Notes: generated by a model not told the origin, from the letters alone. Shown: positions 9,766-20,119, numbered from the stretch's first letter. The stretch: 40,302 bases of DNA from Haplomitrium mnioides (GCA_049999725.1 JBNGIS010035127.1:1-40302); one strand, 5' to 3'. Made by a program: numbers and translations.

Positions 9766-10567
9766 GTATGGCCTACTTGAGTACAATGACTGAATAAACT
9801 ATTGTATCATATGATCAATTGATATTCATAGGAACTTTATGTGTAGTTGACTATTAAACAAACTTGTAGATGTATTTTGAGACTATAGGTTGTTTGGGTG
9901 AAGGAATTGCTTGGCATTGGTTCTTAATAGAATAATGGGGTAGTTGTAATTTATACATTTTATCAAGATTATTTACATGGCTAGTGGCATGACATGCATT
10001 TGGAGTGGATTGTATGTATACCAAATCCTTTTCATTTAGTATGATTGAAACTATACTCAAACCGCAATTAATATCTGCTACATATAGTACTAGATTAATT
10101 ATTGTTCAAACATTGGATTATATTTTTTCATAACTTATGTAGCTCAGACATGACAAATTGCTTATAGACTAAAGCTCTCTATTACACACAATCGTTTATA
10201 ACCCCATCTTGACACTAATAGTACAAAGAACTAGAAATAAATTCAATTTATTCCTCTAAATATTGCTCTCATACTTATATCTCTTCATAAGATATTTTTG
10301 CAAGACTAGTTTACAAATGAAATGCAATTAGAGCTCTAGCTTGGAGCAAAAACAATACTCCATAGTGCTCACAAATCATTAGGTGCCAAGACGGGCCATT
10401 TTCCACTAGTTTTCAAGGCACTCACAATGGCTCTTGTGTGCAAAGACTTATTTAGATCTAGTATAGATATGCTTATAAACATATTTATGTCTATCAAAGA
10501 AGTTTGGTACTAGATAGATGTGGCAAGACCAATATACAAGATCTAAAAAAGGGAGGTTTCAAAGCAT
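9766..10567. other. Unassigned AT-rich non-coding DNA
   Basis: I see no gene, RNA or repeat structure here. A - strand open stretch at 9854-10060 resembles nothing I know. Confidence 0.4.
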
Positions 10568-10605
10568 CAATAGCCACTACTATGAACCAAGAACATGCTA
10601 CTCAA
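10568..10605. repeat. Recurrent ~37 bp motif, copy 1
   Basis: This copy fits the consensus AATAGCCRCTACTTTGAACC followed by an A-rich gap and (A)GGCTATTC; this copy reads GCTACTC at the end. The outer bases AATAGCC and GGCTATT form an inverted repeat in the best copies. Related copies are at 15164, 17693 and 17983. An A-rich tail of about 200 bases to the right is shared with the copy at 17983. Confidence 0.7.
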
Positions 10606-11329
10606 AACATAAACTATCTTATTTTTTTTTGCAAAAAAAACAACGTTTTCAAGTTGAAAAACAGAGAAAATGAGGATACTTTCCCAAAAACATTTATACA
10701 AGTTTTTTAAATTGATTTTTGGCAATTTCAACAAGTTTGTTAGATCAAAATGAAATATTTGTATGTGAAATTAAATAATATTCTTGGTTTATTGTGAAAA
10801 TAGTGACAATCTCAAAGTTAATCAAAAGTCCAAAAATTGTGTTTATTTTTACAAAAACTTGGATTTTGGATAGAATACATTCTAAAACCATAAAATTTAA
10901 ACAATTGTCAAAATTAAGTCATTTAAAAATAAATATTGTAGCATAAACTCTATGTGTGCATAAACATGATGCCACTACAAATGTATTATTTGAAAAATAA
11001 ACAGAAAACTTGGAGAAAAGACCAAATGAGTGAGGAGTTAGAGAAACCAGTTTGGATTCCTAAAGCACAAAAGCTTCAAAAACCAAACCTTATAGGGATT
11101 TTAGAGCTTTATTTTGAAGTCCATGAAAGAAAAGGGCTTTCAATTCGCTTCAAAATCCATGCATGCAAAGTGTTAAGTAGTCATGTTTTACAAGGGTTTA
11201 GCAGCTCAAAGGCGTATAAAATTCAGAAACTCATATGCACAAATGCATCAATAGTCAAGATCAAAAAGGCTAGAGAAACCCAAAAAGTAGTAGGTCTAGA
11301 AGTTTGTATCAAAGTCTAATCACACATAG
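10606..11329. repeat. Shared tail of the motif plus degenerate minisatellite edge
   Basis: From 10611 to about 10810 the sequence aligns with 18021-18250 (AAAAATGAGAAAACGAGG-type blocks and an AAAAACAnnnnTACAAGTTTTT block). From about 11100 it contains scattered CCATGCATGC and ATGCACAAATGCAT-like cores that grade into the 37 bp array to the right. A + strand open stretch at 10954-11319 crosses this repeat edge and is not taken as a gene. Confidence 0.5.
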
Positions 11330-11860
11330 TGTTTCAAGTTTTGGATCAGAGTCCCTACAAACAAAAGATTGTGAGTTCCACATCAAAGTCTAAATGCAAT
11401 CTAACTTCTACATCTGAGTCTTTGCAAGTAGAAGGTTTGGAGTTTCGCATTAGAGTCTATGCACGTATAAAGTTTTGACTTCCACATCAAAGTCTATGCA
11501 TGCATAAGGCTCTAAGTTCTATATCATAGTCTATTTTCAACAACAAAGACTATGCATGCAATGGGTTTTCAGTTCCACATCAAATTTTATGTGCGCATAA
11601 GGTTTTGACATCCGCATCAAAGTCTATGCGTGCATAGGATTCTAAGTTCTAGATCTAAGTCTAGGCGTGTTTAAGGTTTTGAGTTCTGCAACAAAGTCTA
11701 GGTAAGCATAGGGTTCCAATTTTTGTATCGGTGTCTTTGAGTATGAAGGGTTCCAAGTTCAACATTAGAGTCCAAGTGCGGAGAAGGTTTCAAATTCTAT
11801 ATCAAAGTCAATGCTAGCAAATGATTTAGTAGTCAAAGTTGGTGGACGTCTAAGAACTCC
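11330..11860. repeat. 37 bp minisatellite
   Basis: Roughly 14 degenerate copies of a ~37 bp unit with core AGTCTATGCATGCATAAGG followed by TTTTGAGTTCCACATCAA. Copies near 11450-11510 and 11580-11640 are the clearest. A short version of the same array lies at about 18270-18410, in the equivalent place next to relic B. Confidence 0.8.
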
Positions 11861-12219
11861 CAAAGATCAATGCAAAAGGATTTAGTAGACAAAACATTGA
11901 AATGCTTCCAACCAGCGGTTAAGTAGGAAAGAATATGGTAATATTTTGGATCCTATAATGACTGAAAAACAAAATGAATTTTACTATTTTATGTTTAAAG
12001 TTACTTCATTCAAAAATGATAAGAATCAAGTAGCAATGATTTATGCTAAAAAGTTCAAGCTCGCTTATAAATCTGTCTCAACAACAACAAATTTCTTGAA
12101 TAAAATACTCATATGCTTTATAAAATATATAAACTTAAACTACAATATAAGTTGAAAACATACTATAAACAATTGAGTAGAGAAACATTTTTTTTTGAAA
12201 ACAAAATCATAAATGACTT
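11861..12219. other. Unassigned AT-rich DNA beside relic A
   Basis: Lies between the minisatellite and the last coding-like segment of relic A. A + strand open stretch (11946-12155) has no recognisable similarity and is probably fortuitous in AT-rich DNA. It may be an intron or 3' UTR of relic A on the - strand. Confidence 0.35.
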
Positions 12220-13800
12220 CAATCACTGGTCTCTATTTCTTTGAATCCATCTCAAAAGATTCATCAAGATTCCCTCAGTGTTGATGATCACATTGATTGA
12301 TTCTCTTTCAAACACTTGAGGATTGATTGCTTTCTGGCACTCATATTCAAAGAGATTTGACTTAATAGTAGCTAGAGTTGTTTTTTTCACTTGGTTTTTT
12401 TGGGTGAGAAGCAAATTGAAAGAGAGAATTATGATCTATATTACGTAAAGTACACTGATATGTTATTTAGATTTCCATTTTCCTTTTGTGCATGCTATTT
12501 TTTCTAGAAAGTATTGCCCCAAAAATGCATCCTCAACCTCACAAGCAAACAACTCCATGTATTTGTTTTGGGTTTGGAGGTTCTTCTTCATCAAATGACA
12601 AAACTTTGAGAACTTTTTCAATTCAAAACAATTTGCTTTTTGGGTCGAGTGATTCAACAACATAAATAAACATTTTAGCTTTCATATCATACAAGCTGTC
12701 AAATTTGTATATACATCTTGTTTGATGTGAAACAGTTCATTCTCATAGCCTAGATGCTTCATTATGAATTGTTTGATGTATACAAAGTATACATTCTACT
12801 GGAGTCTCTTCCTCTTATTGGTGAACATCAACATGAGAGGTCGCACTCACATTTTTAGAGTCATTACAAGTGTTTGGAGAATGTGAAGCTCAAAAAGTGA
12901 ATTCCGTTTTGAGTTCTCGTCTCTTTCTTTCAATGATGTATGCCACAATCTCTTGCTGGGAAAGAAAAAAATCATTCCACCATGTAATATCCAATTTTGT
13001 AAGGAACTTGTAGCAGTTTTCACTTATGTTGTGTTTAAATACAAAGACTAATTTCTCGATATCTACTTCTTTTGCTTTATTTGCTCCAAATCTTTGCCTC
13101 CAAATCACTCAACTTGAACTTGAATTGTTCATTGAAGGTAACATCATACATCTTTTGAACCAATGAGGGACATTTTTGCATAAACAAATTGAAGTCCCAA
13201 GTCTCTAATAGAAGAGTTGTGGTTTTGGATTATAAGACAGTTGTAGTGTCTTGCTAAGGCTTGTTAGTATAAACACCTTGAAACGTTTTGAAAATTTGCT
13301 GAAAATTTGATCAATTTGATCATGAGTATGGCTGACCATGAGAAATCCCACTTTGATTTTTCAAAAGATATTCTTGGCAATCAAGAGACCAAGATATCCA
13401 AATAAAATGGAATTCTTATTCTCTCATGTTGCATTGTCTAGCTAAAGATACAAAGTGGAATGTAACCACCACATAGTATTTTATTAAGCACTGTAACAAT
13501 CAAATTGAAGTCACTTCTCAAGTTTTTGTCGGTTTAAAGGACCCTCGAAGAAAGAGTCTGATTGAAAATTAATGCACAAACAATGTGCACACCCACCAAA
13601 CAATCTTCATCAATGTTTTTTTGGTGGTGGAGGCCAATGTAGAATTGTTGTTTTCTTTTTATCCATGCCATTAATTGCAATGCCCAAGTACTTTTGACCA
13701 CCATCATAACATTTCCTTCAATGGTTTGCAAGTTTTGTTCTTTCTTTCATTTGTTGGTCACGATGAAGAAACAATTGGGGATTATGTTTGATTGCATCAC
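12220..13800 (-). pseudogene. DUF7869-type (RNase H-like) protein, relic A
   Basis: The - strand translation, with stops, gives a segment KNIDEDCLVGVHIVCALIFN (about 13610-13555). It is followed by TLYLxLDNATxENKNSILFG and GFLMVSHTHDQID (about 13340-13312), the hallmark of a eukaryotic family I believe is Pfam DUF7869, in which 'LQLDN...NKN...FLMVGHTHxxID' is conserved. Here Gly before the first His has become Ser. Further left are DITWWNDFFLSQQEIVAYI (about 12990) and EDAFLGQYFLEKIACTKGK (about 12530-12475), both shared with relic B. A final open stretch ends near 12223. Function is not established; association with transposons is my inference from copy number and fold. Confidence 0.75.
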
Positions 13801-13924
13801 CAAGAAAAACAAAAACATATAAATGATTTTGTAAAATATGTCTTGATGTTAAGAATTTTAAAAGAGAACTTCACACAAATAAAATATTCAATCCAACACT
13901 AAAAAACCTTTTGAGTGCAAAGGG
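13801..13924 (-). other. Presumed intron edge of relic A
   Basis: Non-coding sequence between the core coding segment and the minisatellite, aligned in position with 19980-20120 beside relic B. Confidence 0.4.
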
Positions 13925-14610
13925 TTAAAAAGATAAACAACAATTCAAAGACTCATTTTGACTCTAAATACACATAAGAATTAAAACAATAATAATGAAA
14001 CCTAGATGAGCTTAGGGGAACAAACAACACTAACAACTCCTAGCCTCGCTTTGACTTTGGGTGCATCTTAGATTCAAATCAAGAAAAGCAAATTCTCTAC
14101 ACGTGTAGGGTCACAAAAGTCTACAATTTCTAGGCTCACTTTGACTCTTTGCACATAAAGGATTGAAAGAAAACAAACACAAAACCTATATGCTCATAGG
14201 GTCAAAAACAACAACAACAATTCATTGGTATACTTTGACTCTAGTTACGTCTGGGATTGAAAACAAAATAACAAAATCTATGTACGAATAGGTTCACAAA
14301 CAACAATGATGATTCCTAATATCGCTTTTATACTAGGCGTGCCTTAGATTGAAAGAAACAATAGAAAAACCTATGCACTTATAAGGTCACAAACAATAAT
14401 AGTTCCTATGTTGCTTTTGACTCCCGATGTGCTTAGGATTCAAACAAAAAAACAATCGTTATGTGCGCATAGAGTCACAAACAACAACAATTCCTAGGCT
14501 CCTTTTGACTTTAGACGTGTTCACAATTCAAACCAACAATAACATAACCCTATGCGCAAAGAGAGTCACAAAGAGCAACAACATCTCCAGGGCTAGCTTT
14601 GACATTAGTT
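13925..14610. repeat. ~92 bp tandem repeat in presumed intron of relic A
   Basis: About seven copies. The TTTGACTCT-type anchor recurs near 14049, 14138, 14233, 14325, 14415, 14505 and 14597, giving periods of 90-95. Each unit carries CCTATGCGCATAGGGTCACA, which is nearly palindromic, then a CAACAACAATTCCTAGGCT block, then TTTGACTCTAGACGTG. A degenerate relative occupies about 20200-20640 in relic B at the same relative position. Confidence 0.88.
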
Positions 14611-14784
14611 AGTTGTAGAATCACATCTCTCATCCATTGAGTTATACAATCTTTAACTTTCCAAAGTTTACTAAAAAAAAAGAAGCTTTTCAGATAACAA
14701 ATAAGAAGAGCATAATAATAACCTTTAATTTCAAAAGCCAAAGCAATTTGCTACCGTTGTCAGACTCTATTTTCATATGGTAAT
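14611..14784 (-). pseudogene. Intron start and exon edge of relic A
   Basis: 14728-14784 aligns with 20790-20835 of relic B (TTTGCTA...TTGTCAGACT on the + strand). On the - strand both read a KSDNGSK / KSDKNSK coding stretch and then a possible GT donor (GTTATT in A, GTTAAT in B). The donor assignment is tentative because neither is a strong consensus. Confidence 0.45.
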
Positions 14785-15058
14785 GCAATCTATGTTGAGT
14801 GTGTAGGGGGAGGAGCCCTCAGATTGGTTCAATGTGAGGTTATTGGTGTCAGGTTGCAGTTGAAACCTGACCCTATACAATAGGTTGGAAGGTAGCAAAG
14901 TCCACTTATTGGGGTGTAGGTGATACGTGAGACAACAGAATGGAGCATCTACTCTCAAGTCTGTCTTGCATTGGCTAAAGAGAAATTGAGGCTTCGGAGG
15001 TCAGCTTTTGAAAGGATGTGGATTCGTCAATCTTGGGAGTTTAGGGCCTAAGGTAGTG
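14785..15058. mobile_element. ~275 bp segment present in relic A, absent from relic B
   Basis: Relics A and B align on both sides of this block: TTGTCAGACTCT on the left, and TGATTTATTTCTTGTTTTCA on the right, matching B's TGATTTTATTTCTTTGCATT. B has only ~15 bases between these points. The block is GC-richer than its surroundings (for example GTAGGGGGAGGAGCCCTCAG). It could be a short non-autonomous insertion. No clear terminal repeats or duplications were found. Confidence 0.45.
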
Positions 15059-15163
15059 TAAAAATTGCATTCAATATTCAAGGGTGATTTATTTCTTGTT
15101 TTCAGCAAATGCACAAATATAATCAAAACCGACTAGATTGTCATTATGTGTGGGAATCACCTA

Positions 15164-15199
15164 CAATAGCCGCTACTTTGAACCAGAAACCGCTATTAT
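15164..15199. repeat. Recurrent ~37 bp motif, copy 2
   Basis: Reads AATAGCCGCTACTTTGAACC, then AGAAACCGCTATTATG, in the same orientation as the copies at 10568 and 17983. The following ~100 bases have a CAAATTTTTG...AAAATAAC stretch weakly like the shared tail. It separates relic A from the methyltransferase relic. Confidence 0.75.
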
Positions 15200-15777
15200 G
15201 TTTTTGTTGTATTTCGCATTGCAAATTTTTGCTTCAAAAATAACATTTTTTGATAGTTACTAAAATGTTCGTCAAGGAAAAAATTTTAAACCTTGAAATT
15301 GGTTTATTCAGATAACTTTTGTATTTTAAACAACTTTAACATTCAATATTTGGTAAAAAAAAGTAAAAACAAAATTATTCTATTATAGTAAGATCAACAA
15401 ATAAGATAGAATGTTGAAAAAACATTGTATAGTTGTATAGTCATTTTTTAATGTTTTCTTAAAATCTTAAGAAAAATCTCCAAGATACAAATCCTAAAAC
15501 ATTTACAAAAAAAAATCCAAAAAAATATGATGTTCCAACAAACACTGACATATAAATCTCTAAACAAGTAAGAGTTGCTTTGAACTTGTATTTACGTCCG
15601 GAACAAATAAAAACCAAAAAGAATACCTATGCTTACATAGACTTCGAGCTCACACAAAGTAAGAGAAAATAACTTTCTTTAAAATCAATCCGACATTCTA
15701 AGAAAAGCAAGTAATGAATCATTAGTAACATGAAAATTTATTATCCAAAATAAAATCACAACAAAACTCATCAATAA
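15200..15777. other. AT-rich non-coding DNA
   Basis: Long A and T runs, no coding signal. It lies downstream of the methyltransferase relic and may be part of the element's 3' end or an intron. Confidence 0.4.
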
Positions 15778-15917
15778 AATGATATCATTATTGAAGATTG
15801 TAATAAATTTAATGAGTAGCTAAGAAAAAACCAAAAACTCACACTCAGTTATAGAATGATATCATTATTAAAGATTGTAATAAATTTAACGAGCATCTAA
15901 GAAAAAACCAAAAACCC
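15778..15917. repeat. 63 bp direct repeat, two copies 77 bp apart
   Basis: Copies at 15778-15840 and 15855-15917 begin AATGATATCATTATT and end CTAAGAAAAAACCAAAAAC. They differ at only a few positions, so this is a more recent duplication than the surrounding decay. Confidence 0.92.
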
Positions 15918-16064
15918 ATGATTGAACAAAACTTGTACACGAATCCAAATAAGTCAAAAAAAAGCTTCAATACTAGCATGGACTTTGTTGCTAATTTTTA
16001 CAAAAACCAATAGGTTTTATTCAAAAATCATTTTGCGAAAGAAAATGAATCATGAAGAAAATAC

Positions 16065-17400
16065 TTAATAAATATTATTTGGAATGCAACAAGAATATAG
16101 ATCAATAAAAAAAATTGTAAGAAAATACTTGACTATTTTTGATGCAGCTACAACTTCAGTCCTATCCTTTTCAAGAAGAATGGTCTCATCTAATTCAATG
16201 GATTGAGGAGCTTTGGCATTTGCAACCGCAAGAGAATCTTGTTGGAAATTTCCAGTCTCAAAACTCACAATATAATCACTAGATGCACCAGTAATACCAA
16301 GAGGAATATGCTTCTTATGGTAAGCGTATACAATCTGTGACTCTATGATATCAAATGGCAAAGAAACCATTGCCAAAACTCTCTCGAGAATATATGTAGA
16401 TTGACATCTATCATATTCCATAGCGATGCAATTTCGTATCAACTTCATAGCATAGACAATGCCTGTGCCGGATCCAGAGCAAAGATCTAAGATCCAATTT
16501 TTCTCTGTTGACAAATGGTTAGTAAAAAAATTGTACAAAGTCTAAGGCTTTAGGTACACATTTACAAAGGCATCATCTCTTAGATGTGTAAGTTTTGCCG
16601 AAACAGATGGGCAACTGAAAACAATCTACATTGTCTCTCGAGGACGGCCACTTGCATCGTCAGATTGCAAGTTGAAGAGCTTCAGGCTCTGCTTGCTCTC
16701 CTTTTTCTAGTAGCTCACAGTCCAATACTCGTGGGCATAAGTAAGCGATTCTAGGACCTTCCAAATGGTGAATGTTGTTTTCATCACTGTAGCAATGAAA
16801 AAAAAACAAATCAGACATTGAAAAGAAAAATAAACAAGATAAACTAAAATATTGAAAAGTCAAAATAGAACTTACCAGATGTTGTGGTCAATAGCACATC
16901 AAACCTCCAAAAGAGCATCCTCCATGATGTCAAATTGTTAAGAAGAATGAATTATAACAAAAGACCAAAAATAAGAAGTAGTTATGGCCGCAAAAGAAGA
17001 AACCATGCTAAAAATGCCATCCTTCATGAAGGGCTCGGAGTCGTCATGCTTGCATTCCTTAAGGTTATACCCATAAGGAATATCAGCAATTGCTAAAGTG
17101 AAACATTTGGGTCTCACTAAGCCCTTCAACTATTGAGCATTGGACTCCCTATAGACTTGGTAAAACGTTATGTTGAGTCTATCGACATATGACAATAAGT
17201 CCTTGTCTTGCTCTTTGAGCCCTCCTTCGGTTGGAGGGATAGCAACGTCAATTTGGTGCCTTGCCTTTGACTCTCTAGCTTTCTAATAGTGGAGACAATA
17301 TGATACAAGGGTCAATACCTGGTCTTGATCTTTTGGGGTTTCTTCAACCCCAAATCTCTTTTCCCCTTTCGCAACAGCCGTCAATTTGTTGACAAGCTAC
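16065..17400 (-). pseudogene. N6/N4 DNA amino-methyltransferase (beta motif order), decayed
   Basis: Enzymes of this class transfer a methyl group from SAM to adenine-N6 or cytosine-N4. On the - strand the first exon (about 17400-16876) runs through QIDVAIPPTEGGL and then TLAIADIPYGYNLKEC (about 17100-17055). That is a DPPY-like motif IV, read here as DIPY. After an intron, exon 2 (16786 leftwards) has GPRIAYLCPRV and RCKWPSSRDNVDCFQLP. A frameshift in about 16600-16545 is followed by NWILDLCSGSGTG (about 16500-16460), the SAM-binding FxGxG motif I, and CIAMEYD, a motif II acidic residue. Motif IV before motif I is the beta order of Pfam N6_N4_Mtase. Stops lie in both exons. This is not a METTL3-type enzyme, which lacks this order. 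It sits between two DUF7869-type relics. Confidence 0.75.
16787..16875 (-). other. Spliceosomal intron in the methyltransferase relic (89 nt)
   Basis: On the - strand the donor is CTG|GTAAGT and the acceptor is a T-rich tract ending TTGCTACAG|TGATG. Removing it keeps the frame: ...DHNI then CDENNIHH. Both splice signals are close to the plant consensus. This shows the locus once behaved as a eukaryotic gene and is not bacterial contamination or a retrocopy. Confidence 0.82.
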
Positions 17401-17507
17401 CATTTAAACGTTTTGTTGCCTTGTAAACAACAAGGAGAAAAAAATAAGAGGAGAAAAAAAAAACAAGAAACTTGACTTTGAAAAGAAAGAGTGGTCTACA
17501 CGAGCAT

Positions 17508-17690
17508 GGACTTGAGAGTCCATGCTTGGAGGGACTCTTGAGTCACTTTATACAGGGACTTTGAAGTCCATACATGCAGAGACTCTGAAGTCAAGGCGAG
17601 CTTGGACTTACAAGTCTATGCCCACATGGACTCTAGAGTCCAAGCCGCATAGAGTCAAGACTTAAAATTTTGTGCTCGCTCGGACTTTAA
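17508..17690. repeat. 24 bp palindromic minisatellite
   Basis: Units start at 17508, 17532, 17556, 17580, 17604 and 17628, an exact 24 bp period, with further degenerate copies to about 17690. Each centres on an inverted repeat of the form GGACTYTNNAGTCC (for example GGACTCTAGAGTCC at 17628), followed by ATGCATGC-like bases. The core is related to the 37 bp array (AGTCTATGCATGCAT). Confidence 0.9.
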
Positions 17691-17692
17691 GA

Positions 17693-17724
17693 GTCGCTGC
17701 TTTGAGCCAAAAACAGGCTACTCA
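17693..17724. repeat. Recurrent ~37 bp motif, copy 3 (cut by assembly gap)
   Basis: Reads GTCGCTGCTTTGAGCCAAAA then CAGGCTACTCA, a diverged copy in the same orientation as the others. The gap starts at the next base. Confidence 0.65.
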
Positions 17725-17824
17725 NNNNNNNNNNNNNNNNNNNNNNNNNNNNNNNNNNNNNNNNNNNNNNNNNNNNNNNNNNNNNNNNNNNNNNNNNNNN
17801 NNNNNNNNNNNNNNNNNNNNNNNN
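17725..17824. other. Assembly gap of exactly 100 N
   Basis: One hundred N is a conventional placeholder for a gap of unknown size. Comparison with the neighbouring copy (motif at 17983 to tail at 18202, about 220 bases) against 132 bases here suggests that roughly 190 bases would be expected in the gap. Confidence 0.97.
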
Positions 17825-17875
17825 TTTTATGAAAATATTGGAAATCTCAAAATCGATAAAAAGTATTAAAATTAT
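17825..17875. repeat. Tail repeat, first copy
   Basis: TATGAAAATATTGGAAATCT followed by CAAAATCGATAAAAAGTAT recurs at 18202-18250 with few differences. With the paired motif copies at 17693 and 17983 it shows a tandem duplication of a motif-plus-tail segment across the gap. Confidence 0.9.
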
Positions 17876-17982
17876 GGTAAGTTTTCACAAGAAACGTGCA
17901 TTTATCATTGAATGCAATCGAAGCCCAAAAACTGAAATACACGTCATAAAAAACTATTTTGAAACATGTTTGGTTGCACAAA

Positions 17983-18250
17983 CAATAGCCACTATCTTGA
18001 ACCACAAATAGGCTATTCTAAACATGAACCCTTTTTTTTTAAAGGAAAAATTGTGGTTTTTGAGCTAGAAAAATGAGAAAACGAGGTTATTTCTTAAAAA
18101 CAAAAGTACATGAGTTTTTGAGCTTCATTTTTGGCCGTTTAAACAAGGATGATAGAGTGAGAGTCAATTTCATTATGCAAAATCAAACCATGTTCTAAGT
18201 TTGTATGAAAATATTGGAAATCTCCAAATCGATAAAAAGTATAAAACTCA
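17983..18250. repeat. Recurrent motif copy 4 plus full tail
   Basis: The motif at 17983-18020 has the clearest inverted ends (AATAGCC ... GGCTATT). The tail to 18250 aligns with 10611-10810 beside relic A and ends in the same GGAAATCTCCAAATCGATAA block as 17825. The copies are all in one orientation, so they are not the terminal inverted repeats of a single element. Confidence 0.8.
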
Positions 18251-18254
18251 TATA

Positions 18255-18410
18255 CCTGGTAACTTATTAGGTTTTAAGTTCCGCAAAAGAGTTTTTGCAC
18301 GCACAATGTTTTGACTTACAAATCAAAGTCTATACACACATAGGGTTCAAACTTATACAACCAAGGATACATGCACTAAAGGTTCTATTTTTTGCAACAA
18401 ACTCTATTGT
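18255..18410. repeat. Short, degenerate copy of the 37 bp minisatellite
   Basis: Three to four units with AAGTCTATACACACATAGGG and TTTTGACTTACAAATCAA. It occupies the same place relative to relic B as the longer array at 11330-11860 does to relic A. Confidence 0.7.
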
Positions 18411-18429
18411 AGTGCACACTAAAGATTTT

Positions 18430-19980
18430 GTTTTCTATTTTGGAATCTAAAAGTAAAATGAGTATAAAGCTCTACTTGGATTTGCATTTTCCTTTTGTTG
18501 CTGCTATTTTCTCTAGGAAGTATTGTCCAGAAAATGCATCATCAGGCATTATTGAACACGTACTCGTTTCGGGTTTGGGGGTTTTTCCTCATCAAATGAC
18601 AAACCTTTGAGGACTTTGGCAACCCAAAATGGTCTGCCATTTTTGGATCCAGAGATGCAACAACACAAATAAACATTCTAGCTTTCACCTCATGTAGATT
18701 GCCAAATTTGTGCCTCTATCGAGTGTTGTGTGAAACAGTCCTTTCTCGCAGCCTAGGTGTTACATCATAGATTACTCGACATATAGAAAGTATTTGTTGT
18801 ATTGGAGTATATTCTTTTGTTTGTTGAACATCAAGTTGAGAGCTTAGACAAACATTTTGAAATTTATTATAAGTGTTTGCCGATTGTAAAGGTAGAAAGG
18901 TGAATTCTGCTTCAAGTCCTCATTTGTTTTTCAAGAATAAAGGACACAATCTCTTGTTGGGCAAGAAAAAAATCATTCCACTATTGAATATCAAAATCTG
19001 TAAAGAACTTGTAGCAATCCCTTATTGCAAAGGCTCTTTTCTTAGCATCAACTTCTCTTTCTTCTTTTTGAGATTGTTTGATTTCAAAATATGCCTTCAA
19101 AGGAATCAACATTGAACTCAAAATTTTTCTGTCCACTTCAAGTAAGCACTTGAGTTGACAAACACCATCCGAAGGTAACCGAAATTCATCTGTTGAAAAC
19201 TGTTTACTCCAAATTTTTGCCTTGGAATCATTCAACTGGAACTTGAATTGTTGATTAAAGGTAATATCATGTATCTTTTGAACCAAATAGGGATGTTGTT
19301 GTCAGAACATTTTGAAATCCCAAGTTTCCATCAAAAGAATTATGTGAGGTTTAGGATTATACGATAATTATAGCGCCTTGCTAAGACTCGTAATTGTGAA
19401 AGCTTTGACACATTTCAAACGTCTTAAGAATTAGATGAACATTTAGTCGATTTGATCATGAGTATGGCCAACCATGAGAAATCCCACCTTGATTTTTTGG
19501 AAAACATTCTTGGCAATAAAGAGACTAAGATAACCAAATAAGGAAGAATTCTTATTCTCTTGTGTCGTGTTTTCCAATTGAAGATACAAAGTTGGAAGCA
19601 ACGGCCCTTCAAAGTCACATAATATTTTGTTGAACATAGTAATTGTTAAATTAGAATTTGTTTTCAAGTTTCCATAGGTTAAGAAGACCCTTGAAGAAAG
19701 AGCATGATTGAATATTAAGGCACCAACAACATGCACACTCACCAAACAATCTTTATCAATGTTTTTGGGTGGCAAAGGCCAACATGGAATAGTAGTTTTC
19801 TTCTGATCTATTCTATCAATGACAATTTCTTAGTACTTTTGACCATCGACATAACATTTTCTTCCATGATTTGCAAGTTTTGTTCTTTCTTTAATTTGTT
19901 GGTCATGATGAAGAAACAATTAGCAATTATATTTGACAACATCATCACAAAGCACAAAGGATATAAAAGTAGTTTAGTAA
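18430..19980 (-). pseudogene. DUF7869-type (RNase H-like) protein, relic B core and C-terminal part
   Basis: This is the better-preserved copy. A 110-codon open stretch (19775-19443, - strand) reads NIDKDCLVSVHVVGALIFN, then NLKTNSNLTITMFNKIL, then LYLQLENTTQENKN, and ends GFLMVGHTHDQID (19485-19447). A further 101-codon stretch (19286-18981) contains FKFQLNDSKAKIWSKQF and leads into WNDFFLAQQEIVSFI. DDAFSGQYFLEKIAATKGK lies near 18540-18480. The order and spacing match relic A, and frameshifts separate the segments. The His/Asp residues of the GHTHDQID motif are intact here. The catalytic role of these residues is not established for the family; an RNase H-like transposase or nuclease is my inference. 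Confidence 0.8.
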
Positions 19981-20119
19981 AACATGTGTCGATGTTTCAA
20001 ACTTCAAAAGACAACCTTTTGTGCTAAAAATATTCAAAGCATCTTAAGCAAATGTTTGGATGTAAAAGTGAAAATTTATAAAAACAACAAAAAATAAACT
20101 TTGGTAGTTTAAATAAAGG

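Noticed and set aside
10954-11319. 121-codon + strand open frame
   Set aside because: It spans the shared tail and the edge of the 37 bp minisatellite; no family resemblance, and repeat arrays with few stops create such frames.
16065-17400. Methyltransferase as bacterial contamination
   Set aside because: A consensus plant-type intron interrupts the frame, and the flanks carry plant repeats that continue on both sides.
10568-18020. Recurrent motif as a tRNA or a SINE promoter
   Set aside because: Only a loose B-box-like GGTTCAAAG is present; there is no A box at the right distance and no cloverleaf could be drawn.
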